64,000 nucleotides of DNA from Actinomycetospora chiangmaiensis DSM 45062. Its GTDB lineage: Bacteria > Actinomycetota > Actinomycetes > Mycobacteriales > Pseudonocardiaceae. Positions 18,232-26,745 of the stretch are shown here, piece by piece. The DNA is taken from contig NZ_KB903225.1 of assembly GCF_000379625.1 (NCBI RefSeq), positions 1-64,000 on the forward strand. The letters are read 5' to 3'. Made by a program: the position numbers and the translations under genes. The notes under the pieces were generated by a model that was not told the origin of the DNA, searched no databases, and saw nothing but the letters and a program-made list of their open reading frames with translations. The stretch's first letter is position 1. Each line of letters begins with the position of its first letter.

Positions 18232-19043
18232 AGCCGGCGCCGTTCGAGTACGCCACCCCGACGACGCTCGACGAGGCGATCGCGCTGCTCGCCACCCCCG
18301 GCGCGCGCGTGATCGCGGGCGGGCAGAGCCTCCTGCAGGACCTCCGGTGGCGCCGGACGTCGGCGTCGGTGCTGGTCGATCTCGCACGGATCGACGAGCT
18401 CCGGGGCGTGCACGACGACGGCGCCCGGGTGCGGATCGGCGCGCGGGTGCGCCACGTCGACCTGGAGCGCGGGGCGGTCGGTGGGCCGCTCGGCCGGCTG
18501 CTCGCCGCGACCGCCGGTTGGATCGCGCACCCGCCGGTGCGCAGCCGCGGGACGATGGTCGGGAGCCTGTGCTTCGCGCACCCGTCGTCGGAGTGGTGCG
18601 GGCTGGCCGCCGGGCTCGACGCGGCGGTGGAGCTCGTCTCCGTGCGCGGCCGCCGCGAGGTCCCGGTCGCGGAGTTCCTGCGCGACTCCTTCGCCACCAC
18701 CGCCGCCGCCGACGAGCTCGCGACCGCCGTCCTCGTCCCGACCCTCCCCGACGGCACCCGCGTCGGGGTCGTGGAGTCCCGCCGCACGCACGCCAGCTAC
18801 GCCCACGTCGCCGCCGTCGCCGCCCGCGTTCCCGACGGCGGGTCGCGGCTCGGCCTGGCGGGCGCCGCGCCGACCGGCACCCGGGCGCACGCCGCCGAGG
18901 CCGCGCTCGCCCGGGGCGAGGACCCCGGCGCCGCCGCGGCGGAGCACGACGCCGACCCGCGCGAGCACCCGCACGCGTCGATCCCCTACACCCGGCACGT
19001 CGCGGGCGTGCTCGTCCGCCGCGCGCTGCAGGAGGCCGCCTGA
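18228..19043 (+). CDS. Molybdenum hydroxylase FAD-binding subunit (CoxM-like)
   Basis: 271 residues, GTG start overlapping the large-subunit stop. This VAO-fold flavoprotein carries electrons from the iron-sulfur subunit to the final acceptor. FAD motifs: ARVIAGGQSLLQDL (pyrophosphate loop), and HPPVRSRGTMVGSLCFAHPSSEW (the second FAD loop, normally RNxGTxGG-like; here RSRGTMVGS). The C-terminal CO_deh_flav domain begins near VVESRRTHASYAHVAAV. The stop overlaps the next start by one base (TGATG). Confidence 0.88.
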   Translation: MKPAPFEYATPTTLDEAIALLATPGARVIAGGQSLLQDLRWRRTSASVLVDLARIDELRGVHDDGARVRIGARVRHVDLERGAVGGPLGRLLAATAGWIAHPPVRSRGTMVGSLCFAHPSSEWCGLAAGLDAAVELVSVRGRREVPVAEFLRDSFATTAAADELATAVLVPTLPDGTRVGVVESRRTHASYAHVAAVAARVPDGGSRLGLAGAAPTGTRAHAAEAALARGEDPGAAAAEHDADPREHPHASIPYTRHVAGVLVRRALQEAA

Positions 19044-19495
19044 TGGAACTCGACGTCAACGGCGCGCGCCACGAGGTGACCGCCGAACCGCGCCGCGCCC
19101 TCGCCGACGTGCTCCGCGACGACCTCGGCCTGACCGGCACCCACCTGGGCTGCGAGCACGGCGTGTGCGGCACGTGCACGGTGCTGCTCGACGGCGAGCC
19201 GGTGCGCTCGTGCCTGGTGCTCGCGGTGCAGGCGGTGGGTCACGAGGTCCGCACCGTCGAGGGCCTCGCCGAGGACGACCCGCTGCCGGGCGCGTTCGCC
19301 GAGCACCACGCGCTGCAGTGCGGGTTCTGCACGCCGGGCTTCCTCATGCTGCTCCGCGGCGCCCTCGACGAGGACCCGACCGTGGTCGACGACGACGGGC
19401 GCCTCGACGCCCTGCTCGCCTCGAACCTGTGCCGCTGCACCGGCTACGAGGGCATCCGGAACGCCGCGAAGGTGGCTGCGCCTCGTGAGCACTAA
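19043..19495 (+). CDS. Molybdenum hydroxylase [2Fe-2S] subunit (CoxS-like)
   Basis: 150 residues, GGAGG upstream. The first cluster is the plant-type motif in LGCEHGVCGTCTVLLDG plus a later Cys (VRSCLVL); the second is the four-helix cluster in QCGFCTPGFLM and NLCRCTGYEGI. These two clusters relay electrons from molybdenum to FAD. Last gene of the L-M-S operon; its TAA lies inside the left arm of the palindrome at 19485-19524. Confidence 0.92.
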   Translation: MELDVNGARHEVTAEPRRALADVLRDDLGLTGTHLGCEHGVCGTCTVLLDGEPVRSCLVLAVQAVGHEVRTVEGLAEDDPLPGAFAEHHALQCGFCTPGFLMLLRGALDEDPTVVDDDGRLDALLASNLCRCTGYEGIRNAAKVAAPREH

Positions 19496-19524
19496 GTGGG
19501 GCTATAGCCCCTCTTAGTGCTCAC
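19485..19524. terminator. Near-perfect 40-bp palindromic terminator holding two convergent stop codons
   Basis: GTGAGCACTAAG pairs with CTTAGTGCTCAC; after one T-T mismatch, GGGGCTA pairs with TAGCCCC with no loop. The upper-strand TAA (19493-19495) ends the iron-sulfur subunit and the lower-strand TGA (19521-19523) ends the TetR gene, so both convergent genes terminate inside one structure. Confidence 0.8.
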
Positions 19525-20078
19525 CTGCGGAGCCCGTCCACCAGCACGGCGGCCATCCGGCGGGCGTGGTCGGGGCCCACGCCGTCCGCGGGCAGGCAGA
19601 GGTGGGCGACCGCGTGCAGCAGGTCGGTCGCCGACACGTCGTCACGCACCTCGCCCGCCGCGACGGCGGCGTCCAGCAGCGTCGTCAGCGCAGGACGGAA
19701 GCGGGCGTCGAAGTAGGCGGGCAGGGCGTCGAAGGCGGGATCGCCCGAGTGCAGGGCCGCTGCGAGTCCGCGCTTGGTCGCGAGGAAGTCGACGAAGCGC
19801 GCGAGCCACCGGTCGAGCGCCTCCGCCGGCCCGTACGCGGCTGCGAGCGGCGGGGCCGCGTCCGCGCACGCGTCGACCTGGTGGCGGAACACCGCCGCGA
19901 CCAGGTCGGACCGCTTCGGGTAGTGCCGGTACACGGTGCCCACCCCGACCCCGGCCCGGGCCGCCACGTCGCGCACCGGGGCGTCCACCCCCGCCGTCGC
20001 GAAGACCTCGGTCGCGGCCTCGAGCAGCGCGTCGGAGTTGCGCCGCGCGTCGGCCCGGACCCGTCGTGGGGTCGACAC
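19521..20078 (-). CDS. TetR family transcriptional regulator
   Basis: 185 residues from the GTG at 20078, chosen for GGGGAGGG about 6 bp upstream; a TTG at 20096 is the longer alternative. The N-terminal helix-turn-helix is typical (NSDALLEAATEVFATAGVDAPVRDVAARAGVGVGTVYRHYPKRSDL split over helices 1-4), followed by a ligand-binding helical domain. It diverges from an aldo/keto reductase, and two palindromes lie between, so it very likely represses that gene and itself. The ligand is unknown. Confidence 0.9.
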   Translation of the reverse strand: MSTPRRVRADARRNSDALLEAATEVFATAGVDAPVRDVAARAGVGVGTVYRHYPKRSDLVAAVFRHQVDACADAAPPLAAAYGPAEALDRWLARFVDFLATKRGLAAALHSGDPAFDALPAYFDARFRPALTTLLDAAVAAGEVRDDVSATDLLHAVAHLCLPADGVGPDHARRMAAVLVDGLRR

Positions 20079-20097
20079 GGCACCCTCCCCTTGCAAG

Positions 20098-20137
20098 CGG
20101 AACCACGTTCCGTCTAGTGTTCCGGAAGCACGTTCCG
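20098..20137. promoter_or_regulatory. Twin palindromic operators for the adjacent TetR
   Basis: CGGAACCACGTTCCG (20098-20112) and CGGAAGCACGTTCCG (20123-20137) share 14 of 15 positions, with centres 25 bp apart. They sit between the divergent TetR and reductase starts, overlapping the only room for promoters. Confidence 0.75.
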
Positions 20138-20167
20138 CTTCCGCGGAGACTAGCCCAGGAGGAACCC

Positions 20168-21208
20168 GTGCACTACCGCACGCTCGGCCGGACCGGTATC
20201 CAGGTCAGCCCCTACTGCCTCGGCGCGATGATGTTCGGCGCCATGGGCAATCCGGACCACGACGAGTCGATCCGGATCATCCACCGCGCGCTCGACGCCG
20301 GGATCAACGTCGTGGACACGGCGGACATGTACTCGCAGGGCGAGTCCGAGGAGATCGTCGGGAAGGCGCTGGGCCAGCTCCCGCCCACCCGCCGCGACGA
20401 CGTCGTGCTCGCGACGAAGGCCTTCAACCCGATGGGCGACGACCCGAACATGCGCGGCAGCTCCCGCCGCTGGCTGGTCCGCGCCGTGGAGGACTCGCTG
20501 CGCCGCCTCGGCACCGACCACATCGACCTCTTCCAGGTCCACCGCCCCGACCCGGACACCGACGTCGAGGAGACGCTCTCGGCCCTGTCGGACCTCGTCC
20601 ACAGCGGCAAGGTGCGCGCCATCGGCTCGTCGACCTTCCCAGCCGCGCAGATCGTCGAGGCGCAGTGGGTCGCCGAGCGACGGAACCTGGAGCGCTTCCG
20701 CACCGAGCAGCCGCCGTACTCGATCCTCGACCGCGGGATCGAGCGCGACGTGCTGCCGGCGATCGAGCGCTACGGCATGGGCGCCCTGGTGTGGAGCCCG
20801 CTGTCCGGCGGCATGCTCACCGGCCGCTACCGCAAGGGCCAGGAACCGGACACCCGGCGGGCGCAGTACGGCTTCGCGCACATGCGCGACGAGCGCCGCC
20901 TCGACGCCGTCGAGGAGCTGCTCGCCCTCGCCGACAAGGCGGGCCTGTCGCTCACCCACCTCGCGATGGCCTTCGTGGTCGCGCACCCGGGCGTCACCAG
21001 CGCGATCATCGGCCCGCGCACGATGGCCCACCTCGACGACGTCCTCGCGGGGGCCGAGGTCTCCCTCGACGACGAGGTCCTCGACCGGATCGACGAGATC
21101 GTGCCCCCGGGCACGGACGTCAGCCCGCTGCCGCACGCCTACGGGACGCCGGCCCTCGCGCAGCCCCGGCTCCGCCGGCGCCCGGACGCCGAGCGGGCGG
21201 CCGCCTGA
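20168..21208 (+). CDS. Aldo/keto reductase (YajO/YhdN-type)
   Basis: 346 residues from a GTG with AGGAGG 6 bp upstream. The TIM barrel carries the full AKR tetrad: Asp and Tyr in VVDTADMYSQGESEE, Lys in VLATKAFNPMG, and His in FQVHRPDPDTD. The NADP-binding end is SAIIGPRTMAHLDD. It reduces aldehydes or ketones with NADPH; the substrate is not shown. Divergent TetR and twin operators imply ligand-induced expression, perhaps detoxification of a reactive carbonyl. Confidence 0.9.
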   Translation: MHYRTLGRTGIQVSPYCLGAMMFGAMGNPDHDESIRIIHRALDAGINVVDTADMYSQGESEEIVGKALGQLPPTRRDDVVLATKAFNPMGDDPNMRGSSRRWLVRAVEDSLRRLGTDHIDLFQVHRPDPDTDVEETLSALSDLVHSGKVRAIGSSTFPAAQIVEAQWVAERRNLERFRTEQPPYSILDRGIERDVLPAIERYGMGALVWSPLSGGMLTGRYRKGQEPDTRRAQYGFAHMRDERRLDAVEELLALADKAGLSLTHLAMAFVVAHPGVTSAIIGPRTMAHLDDVLAGAEVSLDDEVLDRIDEIVPPGTDVSPLPHAYGTPALAQPRLRRRPDAERAAA

Positions 21209-21227
21209 CGTCCGGGGACCCGACCGG

Positions 21228-22124
21228 TCACGCCACGGGCTGCAGCACCACGTCGAACTCCGCCCGGCGGAAGGGGTTCGGCAGCCCGAGGCGGGCGGCG
21301 GTGTCCGCGTCGTCCACGGGGGCGAAGTCGCGCACCAGCGCCTGCTTCACGGCGAACACGGCGTCCGAGTCGAGGTACGGGCTGCCGGCGACGAACACGT
21401 GCGTGGTCACCGGCACGTAGCCCTCGGCCTGCACGATGAAGTGCACGTGCGCCGGGCGGTACGGGTGGCGCCTCGTCGCCGTCAGCAGCTGCCCGACCGG
21501 ACCGTCGGTCGGGATCGGGTAGTGCGCCGGGACGATGCTGCGGAAGTGGTAGCGGCCGTCGTCGTCGGCGGTGAACAGTCCCCGCCCGTTGCCGAGTGGC
21601 TGGGCGTCGGGCACCTGGACGTCGTAGAAGCCCTTCTCGTCGGCCTGCCAGACGTCGAGCTGCGCCCCCGGGACCGGCGTGCCGTCGGGCGCCGTGACCC
21701 GGCCGGTGATCAGGCACGGCTCGCCGCCGTCGACCAGCGAGATCGTGTCCCCGAGCGCCCGCTCGGGGCTCGCCACCACGTGGAACGGCCCGAGCACCGT
21801 CGAGGAGGTGGCGTCGAGCCCCTCCCCCGTCGCTGCGCTCGCCCCGCCCGCCTGCCGGGAGGCCTCCATCGTCTCGACCAGCATCGACGCCCCGAGCACG
21901 TCGGAGAACAGGATGAACTCCTGCCGGTGCTCGTCGCACTTCTGCCCGATCGCGGTGAGGAAGTCGATCGCCGCCTCCCACTCCGCGAGCGAGGGCCGGG
22001 CGTCGCGCAGGAACCCGTGCAGGTGGGTCACGAGGCTCGTCATGACCTCGCGGAGCCGGGGGTCCGGGGTGTCGGCGAAGCTCGCGACGACGGCGTCGAC
22101 CGAGTCGGTCTCACTGAAGTCCAC
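21228..22124 (-). CDS. Intradiol ring-cleavage dioxygenase, hydroxyquinol/catechol 1,2-dioxygenase type
   Basis: 298 residues from a GTG one base past the upstream hydroxylase stop. The non-haem Fe(III) ligands are all present: Tyr167 (GFYDVQ), Tyr202 (AHYPIP), His226 and His228 (RPAHVHF). The N-terminal helical dimerisation domain (about 1-105) contains QEFILFSDVLGASMLVE, as in catechol and hydroxyquinol dioxygenases. It cleaves between vicinal hydroxyls to give a muconate or maleylacetate. Pairing with a TfdB-like phenol hydroxylase fits hydroxyquinol or a substituted catechol as substrate; no cycloisomerase or maleylacetate reductase is nearby. Confidence 0.9.
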   Translation of the reverse strand: MDFSETDSVDAVVASFADTPDPRLREVMTSLVTHLHGFLRDARPSLAEWEAAIDFLTAIGQKCDEHRQEFILFSDVLGASMLVETMEASRQAGGASAATGEGLDATSSTVLGPFHVVASPERALGDTISLVDGGEPCLITGRVTAPDGTPVPGAQLDVWQADEKGFYDVQVPDAQPLGNGRGLFTADDDGRYHFRSIVPAHYPIPTDGPVGQLLTATRRHPYRPAHVHFIVQAEGYVPVTTHVFVAGSPYLDSDAVFAVKQALVRDFAPVDDADTAARLGLPNPFRRAEFDVVLQPVA

Positions 22125-22125
22125 G

Positions 22126-23847
22126 TCAGCTCCCCAGGATTCGGCGCAGCGTCGCGGTGAGGGTCCCCGCGGGGTCGTCGGGCAGCGCGGCGAACCGCGC
22201 CGCGACGTGGTGGTCGGGGCGCACCAGCAGGCCGCCCGAGTCGCCGATCCCCTCGGCCTCGAGCAGCCGCGCCCAGTCGCCGTAGGGGTCCTCGACCTCG
22301 TGACCGGGCCCGACGACGACCACGCGGACCTGTTCCGAGGCCGGCCACGCCTCCCCGCCCGGCCCGGTGAACAGCGTGAAGCGCCCGTGGCCCGCGAGGT
22401 CGATCGTGGAGACGTCGCCGCCCCGCGCCGCGAGCCATGCGTGCGGCACGCGGGCGCCCGGCGTCGTCGTCGCGACGTAGGTGAGCTCCGGGTCCTCCAC
22501 CGTGCGCAGCGGGTCCGCGGCGAGGTCGTCCGCGACGACGGCCGAGGAGACGTAGCGCTGGTTCAGTTCGACGCCGTGCGCATCGAACTCGTAGGCCTTG
22601 AACGCGATCGCCTCGCGCAGCGCGCGGCGCTGCTTCTCGGCGCCGGGTTCGCGACGACGGGCCATGTTCTGACGCATCACCGCGGGGTCGTCGGTGCCGC
22701 TCACGCCGAGCGCGTCGAAGATGCGACCGGTCTCCCCGATGGACTGGTTGGCCCGGTCGACGACCTGGCGGCCGATCGGCGCCCGCTCGTCGCTGTAGGA
22801 GTCGAGCAGCGACTCATCGGCCCAGCCGCGCAGGACGTAGGCGAGCTTCCACGCGAGGTTGAACGAGTCCTGCATCGAGGTGTTCGAGCCGAGCCCGTTC
22901 GACGGCGGGTGCCGGTGCACCGCGTCGCCGCCGCAGAACACGCGCCCGGAGCCGTAGTGCTCGGCGGCCATGTGGTTGACGGTCCACGCCGAGCTGCCGA
23001 CGATCTCGACCTCGAGGTCGTCGACGCCGACGAGCTCGCGCACCACGCCGCGGGTGTACTCGTCGGAGAGCTCGGGCGGGCCCTCCGCCGCGTCGTAGCC
23101 CCAGACGATCAGCCACTCGTTCCAGGGTCGGACCATCCGCACCAGGCCCATGCCGATGCCGCCGACGTCGGAGCCGGGCTGCAGCACCCAGTAGAGGACG
23201 CTCGGCCGGTGCGCGACCCACGGCGAGAGGTCGGCGCGGAAGACGATGTTGAGCGACCCCGCCACGCCCATCTCGCCGCGCATCGGCAGCCCGGCGTCCT
23301 CCGCGACCCGCGAGCGCCCGCCGTCCGCGCCGTAGAGGTACTTCGCCCGGATCTCGTACTCGTCGCCCCGCAGGCGGTCCCGGACGGTGACCGTCACCCC
23401 GTCGTCGTCGACCGCATGCGACAGGTACTCGGTGGAGAACCGGATCCGCGAGCCCTGCGCCTGCGCCGCCGACGCGAGCATCGGCTCCATGAGGTTCTGC
23501 GGCATGTCGCAGGTGCGGGCCGGGCTGGCGAGCTCGTGGGCCGCGCGGCTGCGCGGGTCGGTGCCCCACGAGCGCACCCGGCCGAGCTCCTCGCCCGCCA
23601 GCGAGGTGCAGAACGTCGTCGTGCCCATGACGTGCTGCGGCGCGGCCAGCGCCTCGACCTCGTGCGCCACCCCGAGGTCGCGCAGGACCTCCATCGTGCG
23701 CTGGTTCGTGATGTGCGCGCGGGGCTCCGCGGCCAGCGTCTCGTAGCGGGTGACCACGATGTGGTCCACGCCCAGCCGGGCGAGTGCGAGCGCCATCGAC
23801 GCCCCCGCCGGACCGCTCCCTACGACGACGACGTCGGTGGTCACCAT
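22126..23847 (-). CDS. FAD-dependent phenol hydroxylase (TfdB/PheA-like)
   Basis: 573 residues. A group A flavoprotein monooxygenase: N-terminal Rossmann motif VVVVGSGPAGASMALALARLG, the DG motif LYGADGGRSRVAEDAG, and GD motif RVFCGGDAVHRHPPSNGLGSNTSMQD, in which Pro and Asn around the flavin are typical of phenol hydroxylases. A thioredoxin-like C-terminal domain ends the protein. It hydroxylates a phenolic ring ortho to OH using NAD(P)H and O2, delivering a diol to the adjacent dioxygenase. First of the two tightly spaced genes; the deacetylase-like gene lies 55 bp upstream. Confidence 0.9.
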   Translation of the reverse strand: MVTTDVVVVGSGPAGASMALALARLGVDHIVVTRYETLAAEPRAHITNQRTMEVLRDLGVAHEVEALAAPQHVMGTTTFCTSLAGEELGRVRSWGTDPRSRAAHELASPARTCDMPQNLMEPMLASAAQAQGSRIRFSTEYLSHAVDDDGVTVTVRDRLRGDEYEIRAKYLYGADGGRSRVAEDAGLPMRGEMGVAGSLNIVFRADLSPWVAHRPSVLYWVLQPGSDVGGIGMGLVRMVRPWNEWLIVWGYDAAEGPPELSDEYTRGVVRELVGVDDLEVEIVGSSAWTVNHMAAEHYGSGRVFCGGDAVHRHPPSNGLGSNTSMQDSFNLAWKLAYVLRGWADESLLDSYSDERAPIGRQVVDRANQSIGETGRIFDALGVSGTDDPAVMRQNMARRREPGAEKQRRALREAIAFKAYEFDAHGVELNQRYVSSAVVADDLAADPLRTVEDPELTYVATTTPGARVPHAWLAARGGDVSTIDLAGHGRFTLFTGPGGEAWPASEQVRVVVVGPGHEVEDPYGDWARLLEAEGIGDSGGLLVRPDHHVAARFAALPDDPAGTLTATLRRILGS

Positions 23848-23902
23848 GGACCGGAATCCTGCGACGTCCCGACGTCGGGCCGCAAGAGTCTCGTTGAAGA
23901 TT

Positions 23903-24784
23903 CTATGACCGGCGCGGTGAGCGTCGCTGGAAGTCCTGCGCGATCTCGTCGAAGGTCAGCCAGCGCACGCCCTCGTGGCCCGAGATGTACTCGATGAGCC
24001 GCTCGTGCGCGAGCAGGACCTGCGGCCGCCCCGAGACGTCCGGGTGGATCGTCATGGTGAAGACCGCGTAGTCCATCTCGCGGTAGACCCAGTCGAACTG
24101 GTCGCGCCACAGCTGCTCGATGTCGCGCGGGTTGACGAAGCCGTGCGAGTTCGGGCTGCCCTTGATGAACATCATCGGCGGCAGGTCGTCGAGGTACCAG
24201 TTCGCGGGGAGCTCGACCAGGTCGGTCTCCTCGCCGCGCACCAGCGGCTTCATCCAGTCCGCCGCCTCCCGCTCCAGGTCGATCCTCGTCCAGGAGTCGC
24301 CGACGCGGACGTAGTAGGGCGTGAAGTCGTCGTGCATGAGCGAGTGGTCGTAGCGCAGCCCGCGGTCGAGCACGAGCTCGTTGGTGATCTCGGAGAACTC
24401 CCACCAGGGCGCGACGTAGCCGGTGGGCCGCGTGCCGGAGCGGGTCTCGATCAGCGAGATGCAGTGGTCGAGGACGTCGGACTCCTGCTGCCGCGACATC
24501 GCGATCGGGTTCTCGTGGCTGTAGCCGTGCACCCCGATCTCGTGGCCCGCCGCGACGCAGGCGTCGAACTGCTCCGGGAACGTCTCGATGGAGTGCCCCG
24601 GCCAGAAGAACGTCTGCCGCAGCCCGTACCGGCGGAACAGCTCGAGCACCCGCGGCACCCCGACGTCGCCGGCGAACAGCCCGCGGGAGATGTCCCCGGG
24701 CGAGTTCTCGCCGCCGTAGGAGCCGAGCCACCCCCCGACCGCATCGATGTCGACTCCGTAACTGACCAGGATCTCCTTCGCCAT
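23903..24784 (-). CDS. Polysaccharide deacetylase (NodB-fold) family protein
   Basis: 293 residues. The NodB/CE4 barrel is seen with the metal motif: Asp in [10 protein letters not shown] and the H-x3-H-type pair in [12 protein letters not shown], plus [10 protein letters not shown] and a late [12 protein letters not shown] with the final-strand His. Proteins of this PuuE/allantoinase-like branch act on small amides rather than chitin. There is no signal peptide, so it is cytosolic. Position directly upstream of the hydroxylase/dioxygenase pair suggests hydrolysis of an amide or N-acyl aromatic before ring oxidation, which is inference only. Confidence 0.82.
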   Translation of the reverse strand: MAKEILVSYGVDIDAVGGWLGSYGGENSPGDISRGLFAGDVGVPRVLELFRRYGLRQTFFWPGHSIETFPEQFDACVAAGHEIGVHGYSHENPIAMSRQQESDVLDHCISLIETRSGTRPTGYVAPWWEFSEITNELVLDRGLRYDHSLMHDDFTPYYVRVGDSWTRIDLEREAADWMKPLVRGEETDLVELPANWYLDDLPPMMFIKGSPNSHGFVNPRDIEQLWRDQFDWVYREMDYAVFTMTIHPDVSGRPQVLLAHERLIEYISGHEGVRWLTFDEIAQDFQRRSPRRS

Positions 24785-24802
24785 GCGCGGAGGAGTTCCC
24801 GG

Positions 24803-25495
24803 TCAGCGCACCCAGGTATCCGTGCGCGCGAGGTTCGCGGACAGCCGGGTCACCGGGAACGACCGGGCCGAGCGCTTGAGCTCGGCGAACCCCGGCCAGC
24901 GCCCCAGCTTCTCGACGGCGTCGTAGAGGTCCTCGGCCTCCTCGCCCGACGGCGGCTCGTCGATGACCGGGCCGAACAGCGCGGTCTTGCCGTCGAACGA
25001 CAGGACCGGCGTCCCGACGCCGCCACCGCACCGGTCGACGGCCTCGAACGTCTCGTCGCGCAGCGCCGCGTCACGCGACGTGTCCGCGGCGACGTCGGCG
25101 AGGGAGACGGGCAGGCCGCACTCCCGGAGCGCCGGGGTGAGGTCCCGCTTCCGCGCCATCTCGTGCATGACGGCCTCGAAGGTGCCCTCGACCGGGTCGG
25201 CGTCCCACACCAGCTCGCCGAGCGCGGTGTAGAGGTCGCCGACGACCTCCGAGCCGTGCGCCTGACGGGCTGCATGGACCACCCGGAGCATCTCCAGCCC
25301 CCGCACGTGGGAGTCCGGGTACTCCGGCGATGCCTTCTTCCGCTCCTCGTACGAGATCTCCTCGTTGAGCAGCGCCAGCGAGAGCGGGCGCCACTCGACG
25401 CGCAGGGCGCGCTGCGACTGCACCTCCACCACCCAGCGGGAGGTCACCCAGCAGAACGGGCAGATCGGGTCGAAGAAGAATTCCAGGTCCGGCAC
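24803..25495 (-). CDS. DsbA family protein (2-hydroxychromene-2-carboxylate isomerase/FrnE-like)
   Basis: 230 residues. Thioredoxin fold with an inserted helical domain: active site FDPICPFCW (Cys12, Cys15) right after the first strand, and the cis-Pro loop GTPVLSFDGKTALFGPVI. No signal peptide, so a cytosolic disulphide oxidoreductase or isomerase. It is first of the leftward set running through the deacetylase, hydroxylase and dioxygenase (18-bp gap), so a role in the same aromatic pathway is plausible. Confidence 0.82.
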   Translation of the reverse strand: MPDLEFFFDPICPFCWVTSRWVVEVQSQRALRVEWRPLSLALLNEEISYEERKKASPEYPDSHVRGLEMLRVVHAARQAHGSEVVGDLYTALGELVWDADPVEGTFEAVMHEMARKRDLTPALRECGLPVSLADVAADTSRDAALRDETFEAVDRCGGGVGTPVLSFDGKTALFGPVIDEPPSGEEAEDLYDAVEKLGRWPGFAELKRSARSFPVTRLSANLARTDTWVR

Positions 25496-25577
25496 GGCCT
25501 CCTGGCTACCCGATCTTCCCGCGGAAATCCCGCCGCTGGGACGCCGACGACGTGCGCCGACGGGCCGTTCGCAGCGG

Positions 25578-26243
25578 CTACGTGCGCGGGAGTGCCGTGC
25601 GCCCGGGGTCCGCAGACCGCCCCGCCCGGAAGCCCAGCACCACGATCACCAGCACCTCCGCGAGCGACAGGACCCGCTCGATCAGCCCCAGCGGCACGGC
25701 CTGGTACCAGGGTGTGGCGAGGAGCGGGGCCAGCGCGATCGCCCCGACGATCGGCAGGAACGACGCCCACGCGAGCACCGAGAGGGCCGCCACCGTGCGG
25801 GCCCACCGTTCCCCCCGGTGGCCCCGGGCCGTCAGCAGCCCGGCCGCGGGGAGCGCGACGAACGCCGCGAGGCTGGCGTCGCGGTGGACGGTCCCGGAGA
25901 GACTCGGCCCGACCGACCAGTTCGTCTTCTCGAACACGACGACCAGCACGAGCCCGACGCACCAGACGCCGACCAGGACCACGGCCGACGTCGGGACGAG
26001 CCCGCGGGCCAGCAGACCGGCCACCACCGCGATCGTCGCGGCGACCAGCCCCAGCACGGCGACGTCGAACAGCCACCCGCCGGGTCCGACGGCGTACTCG
26101 CTGATGGTGCGCCGCACCGGGTCGTGCCGCGACCAGGGTTCGAGGACGTGCATCAGCCCGACGACGGCCACGACGGCGAGGGCTCCGACCGCGCCGACGC
26201 GTCCGAGGGCGACCGGCCGGACCCGGGTCGCGGAGATCGTCAC
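25578..26243 (-). CDS. DUF998 family membrane protein
   Basis: 221 residues from a GTG. Six predicted membrane helices; the DUF998 signature is the loop RHDPVRRTISEYAVGPGGWLFD after helix 1, and the conserved acidic/His positions near SGTVHRDASLAAFVALP. Function unknown for the whole family. It is followed (leftward) by 82 bp before the DsbA-like gene. Confidence 0.75.
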   Translation of the reverse strand: MTISATRVRPVALGRVGAVGALAVVAVVGLMHVLEPWSRHDPVRRTISEYAVGPGGWLFDVAVLGLVAATIAVVAGLLARGLVPTSAVVLVGVWCVGLVLVVVFEKTNWSVGPSLSGTVHRDASLAAFVALPAAGLLTARGHRGERWARTVAALSVLAWASFLPIVGAIALAPLLATPWYQAVPLGLIERVLSLAEVLVIVVLGFRAGRSADPGRTALPRT

Positions 26244-26268
26244 CGGACCAGGATGACCCGTGAGGCCG

Positions 26269-26676
26269 TCAGTCCACCGTCAGGCGCAGCACCACGCGCT
26301 CGCGCGGCGGGCCGCCCCGCCGGAAGGCGCGCTCGGCGGCCTGGAGCAGGCGGATTCCGCCGAACTCCCAGCCGTACTTGGCCCTGAGCAGGTTCTCCGC
26401 GTCGTCGACCGCGCCGTCGGCGTCGTCCACGACGGCCGTCGCCCGCACCGTGGGGGTGCCCGGGGCGACGCGACCGCGACGGTCGCAGGCCCGGAGCTCG
26501 ACCTGCTGGTCGTGGCGGAGCCGTTTGACCTTGCCGCTCTCGGCGGTGGTGTAGACGACGAGCCCGTCACCGTCGCGAGCCACCCAGACCGGCGTCGCCA
26601 CCGGGTCACCGGAGCGGCGGAAGGTCGTGAGGGACACGAAGCGCTGATCGCCGAGCGTCACGAGCGAGGCAGTCAC
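26269..26676 (-). CDS. PPOX-class F420-dependent oxidoreductase
   Basis: 135 residues. Split-barrel flavin/deazaflavin-binding fold: FVSLTTFRRSGDPVATPVWVARDGDGLVVYTT in two strands, then SGKVKRLRHDQQVELRACDRRG, the pattern of Rv1155/Rv2074-like F420 enzymes. It probably reduces a tetrapyrrole-like or other conjugated substrate using F420H2. The end RERVVLRLTVD is usual for the group. The TetR gene lies 69 bp away on the same strand. Confidence 0.8.
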   Translation of the reverse strand: MTASLVTLGDQRFVSLTTFRRSGDPVATPVWVARDGDGLVVYTTAESGKVKRLRHDQQVELRACDRRGRVAPGTPTVRATAVVDDADGAVDDAENLLRAKYGWEFGGIRLLQAAERAFRRGGPPRERVVLRLTVD

Positions 26677-26745
26677 GAGTCCAGGCTTACCCGCGTCCCG
26701 GACGGGATCGATCCAGCCCGGGGCCAGGTCACAGCGCGACGCCGC

